Below are positions 63,572 to 64,000 of a DNA stretch of 64,000 bases, piece after piece. Positions within the stretch are counted from its first letter, which is position 1. Every line of letters begins with the position of its first letter. Location: positions 2,294,001 through 2,358,000 of the forward strand of contig NZ_JBDFMO010000001.1 of assembly GCF_047238305.1 (NCBI RefSeq). Direction: 5' to 3'. The position numbers and the translations under genes are program-made. This stretch comes from Ferdinandcohnia sp047238305. Lineage in GTDB: Bacteria > Bacillota > Bacilli > Bacillales > Bacillaceae_L. The notes beneath the pieces are model-generated. The model searched no databases and had not been told where the DNA came from. It was given only the letters and a program-made list of their open reading frames with translations.

Positions 63572-63698
63572 GTTGATTGAAGCGGAAGGTACGAGACTCC
63601 TGCGGGAAAAGCGTGGCCAGGAGAGACCCCGCAGGAGCTTGCGACGAGGAGGCTCTCGGACCGCCCGCGGAAAGCGAGTAGCTGCAGCGGAAATCAAC
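63572..63698. repeat. GC-rich Bacillaceae-type palindromic repeat
   Basis: 127 bp, ends GTTGATT and AATCAAC inverted. The interior is far more GC-rich than its surroundings and full of short palindromes (CTCCTGCGGG with CCCCGCAGGAG, CCGCCCGCGG). It resembles a sequence I recall as repeated in many Bacillus-group genomes, but no other copy lies in this window. No gene. Confidence 0.7.
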
Positions 63699-63730
63699 AC
63701 CATGTTTTAACCTGAAAATAATATAAAAGA

Positions 63731-63787
63731 AGGAGGCTGTCCTCAAAAGTCACTTTTCAATGACTTTTCGGACAGCCCCCTTTTTTC
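63731..63787 (+). terminator. terminator-like hairpin at the IS right end
   Basis: GGCTGTCCTCAAAAGTCA and TGACTTTTCGGACAGCC pair around CTTTTCAA, followed by CCC and T6. The inner sequence resembles both ends of the insertion sequence placed back to back. Confidence 0.65.
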
Positions 63788-63881
63788 ATCTGAATCTAGT
63801 TTCTATATATGTATCTGTATGAAAAGGCCTTCTAGTGTGAAGTAATTTGCTACCTTCTTCATGCGCCCCTTATGGTTGTTG

Positions 63882-64000
63882 CTAAGATATTTTGACTTTC
63901 TTCTTTGTGATTGTCCATTTTCCTCGGCTAGGGCTTTGAACCAAATCATTATATGCTAACACATTCAAATCGCGCTGAATGGTTCGTGATGTAATTCCAA
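63882..64000 (-). CDS. ytzE: DeoR-type regulator YtzE, 3' end (partial)
   Basis: Only the last 38 residues are in the window; the gene continues past the right edge. The visible sequence begins GITSRTIQRDLNVLAYNDLV, the recognition helix of a DeoR/HTH_11 domain, and closes with SPSRGKWTITKKKVKIS. This matches the short B. subtilis YtzE (about 75 aa), which is only a DNA-binding domain without the usual sugar-binding domain. Target genes unknown. Confidence 0.85.
   Translation of the reverse strand, partial: GITSRTIQRDLNVLAYNDLVQSPSRGKWTITKKKVKIS

Larger units (their letters stand above)
61667..63779 (-). mobile_element. IS1182-family insertion sequence
   Basis: About 2.1 kb, bounded by imperfect inverted repeats: GGGGCTGTCTAAAAAGTC at 61667-61684 and GACTTTTCGGACAGCCCC at 63762-63779 (16 of 18 match after inversion). 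It contains one transposase gene on the minus strand and, between the transposase start and the right end, a 127-bp GC-rich repeat and a hairpin. No target duplication was found at the ends. The right boundary is uncertain, since the right inverted repeat also forms half of a local hairpin. It sits between rsuA and ytzE. Confidence 0.8.

Noticed and set aside
61640..63800. Target-site duplication flanking the insertion sequence
   Set aside because: Bases outside the two inverted repeats (AACA on the left, CTTT on the right) do not match.

Overview
The window is a piece of a low-GC Firmicute chromosome, almost certainly from a Bacillaceae member close to Bacillus sensu lato (Neobacillus/Mesobacillus-like by gene content; species not resolvable here). 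The evidence is a 16S-23S-5S operon followed by the classic 21-gene tRNA cluster in the same order as B. subtilis trnB. After it come many genes of the B. subtilis 'yt' region (yteA, menAFDHBEC, ytiB, ytjA, luxS, dps, ytkD, ytlACD, ytmA, pckA, metK, ytoA, ytpB, ytqBA, ytzC, yttB, leuS, ytfP, ytgP, ytzE), strong Shine-Dalgarno sites, frequent TTG starts, and SAM-I and T-box leaders.

Layout. 1-6000: rRNA operon (16S cut by the window edge) and 21 tRNAs, with a broken tRNA-Thr copy inside the cluster. 6-11.6 kb: an AIM24-type protein, a membrane-anchored penicillin-acylase-type Ntn hydrolase, the zinc-finger protein YteA and MenA. 11.9-19.6 kb: menF-menD-menH-menB, a palindrome-rich repeat, then menE-menC; together with menA this covers most of menaquinone synthesis. 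19.6-23.8 kb: metal handling (ZIP transporter, a 51-residue Cys-rich DUF1540 protein, a Zur-controlled ZnuA-type lipoprotein without its permease), carbonic anhydrase and a two-domain YtkA-like lipoprotein. 23.9-32.9 kb: luxS, an amidase, SigB-type dps, threonine aldolase, Nudix hydrolase, a NMT1/SsuA-type ABC transporter and an esterase. 32.9-42 kb: pckA, SAM-riboswitch metK, ytoA, terpene synthase ytpB, the tRNA-modification pair ytqA/ytqB, small proteins and an MFS exporter.

Two accessory modules stand out. At 42.0-45.8 kb a sigma-54 enhancer-binding regulator is followed by three 18-bp palindromes, a textbook -24/-12 promoter, a GntP-family permease and a 3-hydroxybutyrate dehydrogenase, forming a self-contained inducible hydroxybutyrate-use circuit. 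At 45.8-50.5 kb a copper nitrite reductase (nirK) is co-oriented with nosD, nosL, nosY and nosF but no nosZ. This is the copper-maturation machinery of nitrous oxide reductase attached to a different copper enzyme, behind an FNR-type site placed exactly as in a class II promoter. This is the best candidate for an undescribed arrangement.

The last part (51-64 kb) holds T-box-leuS, an M42 peptidase, rhodanese, a TIMP-like surface protein, Cse60, YtfP, a DCC thioredoxin-like protein, the MurJ-type flippase YtgP, an RsuA-type pseudouridine synthase, an IS1182-family insertion sequence and the 3' end of ytzE. A palindrome-rich repeat family (two long copies and one core copy) lies each time just upstream of a codirectional gene. 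All start-site choices, operon limits and regulatory assignments are read from sequence and unverified.
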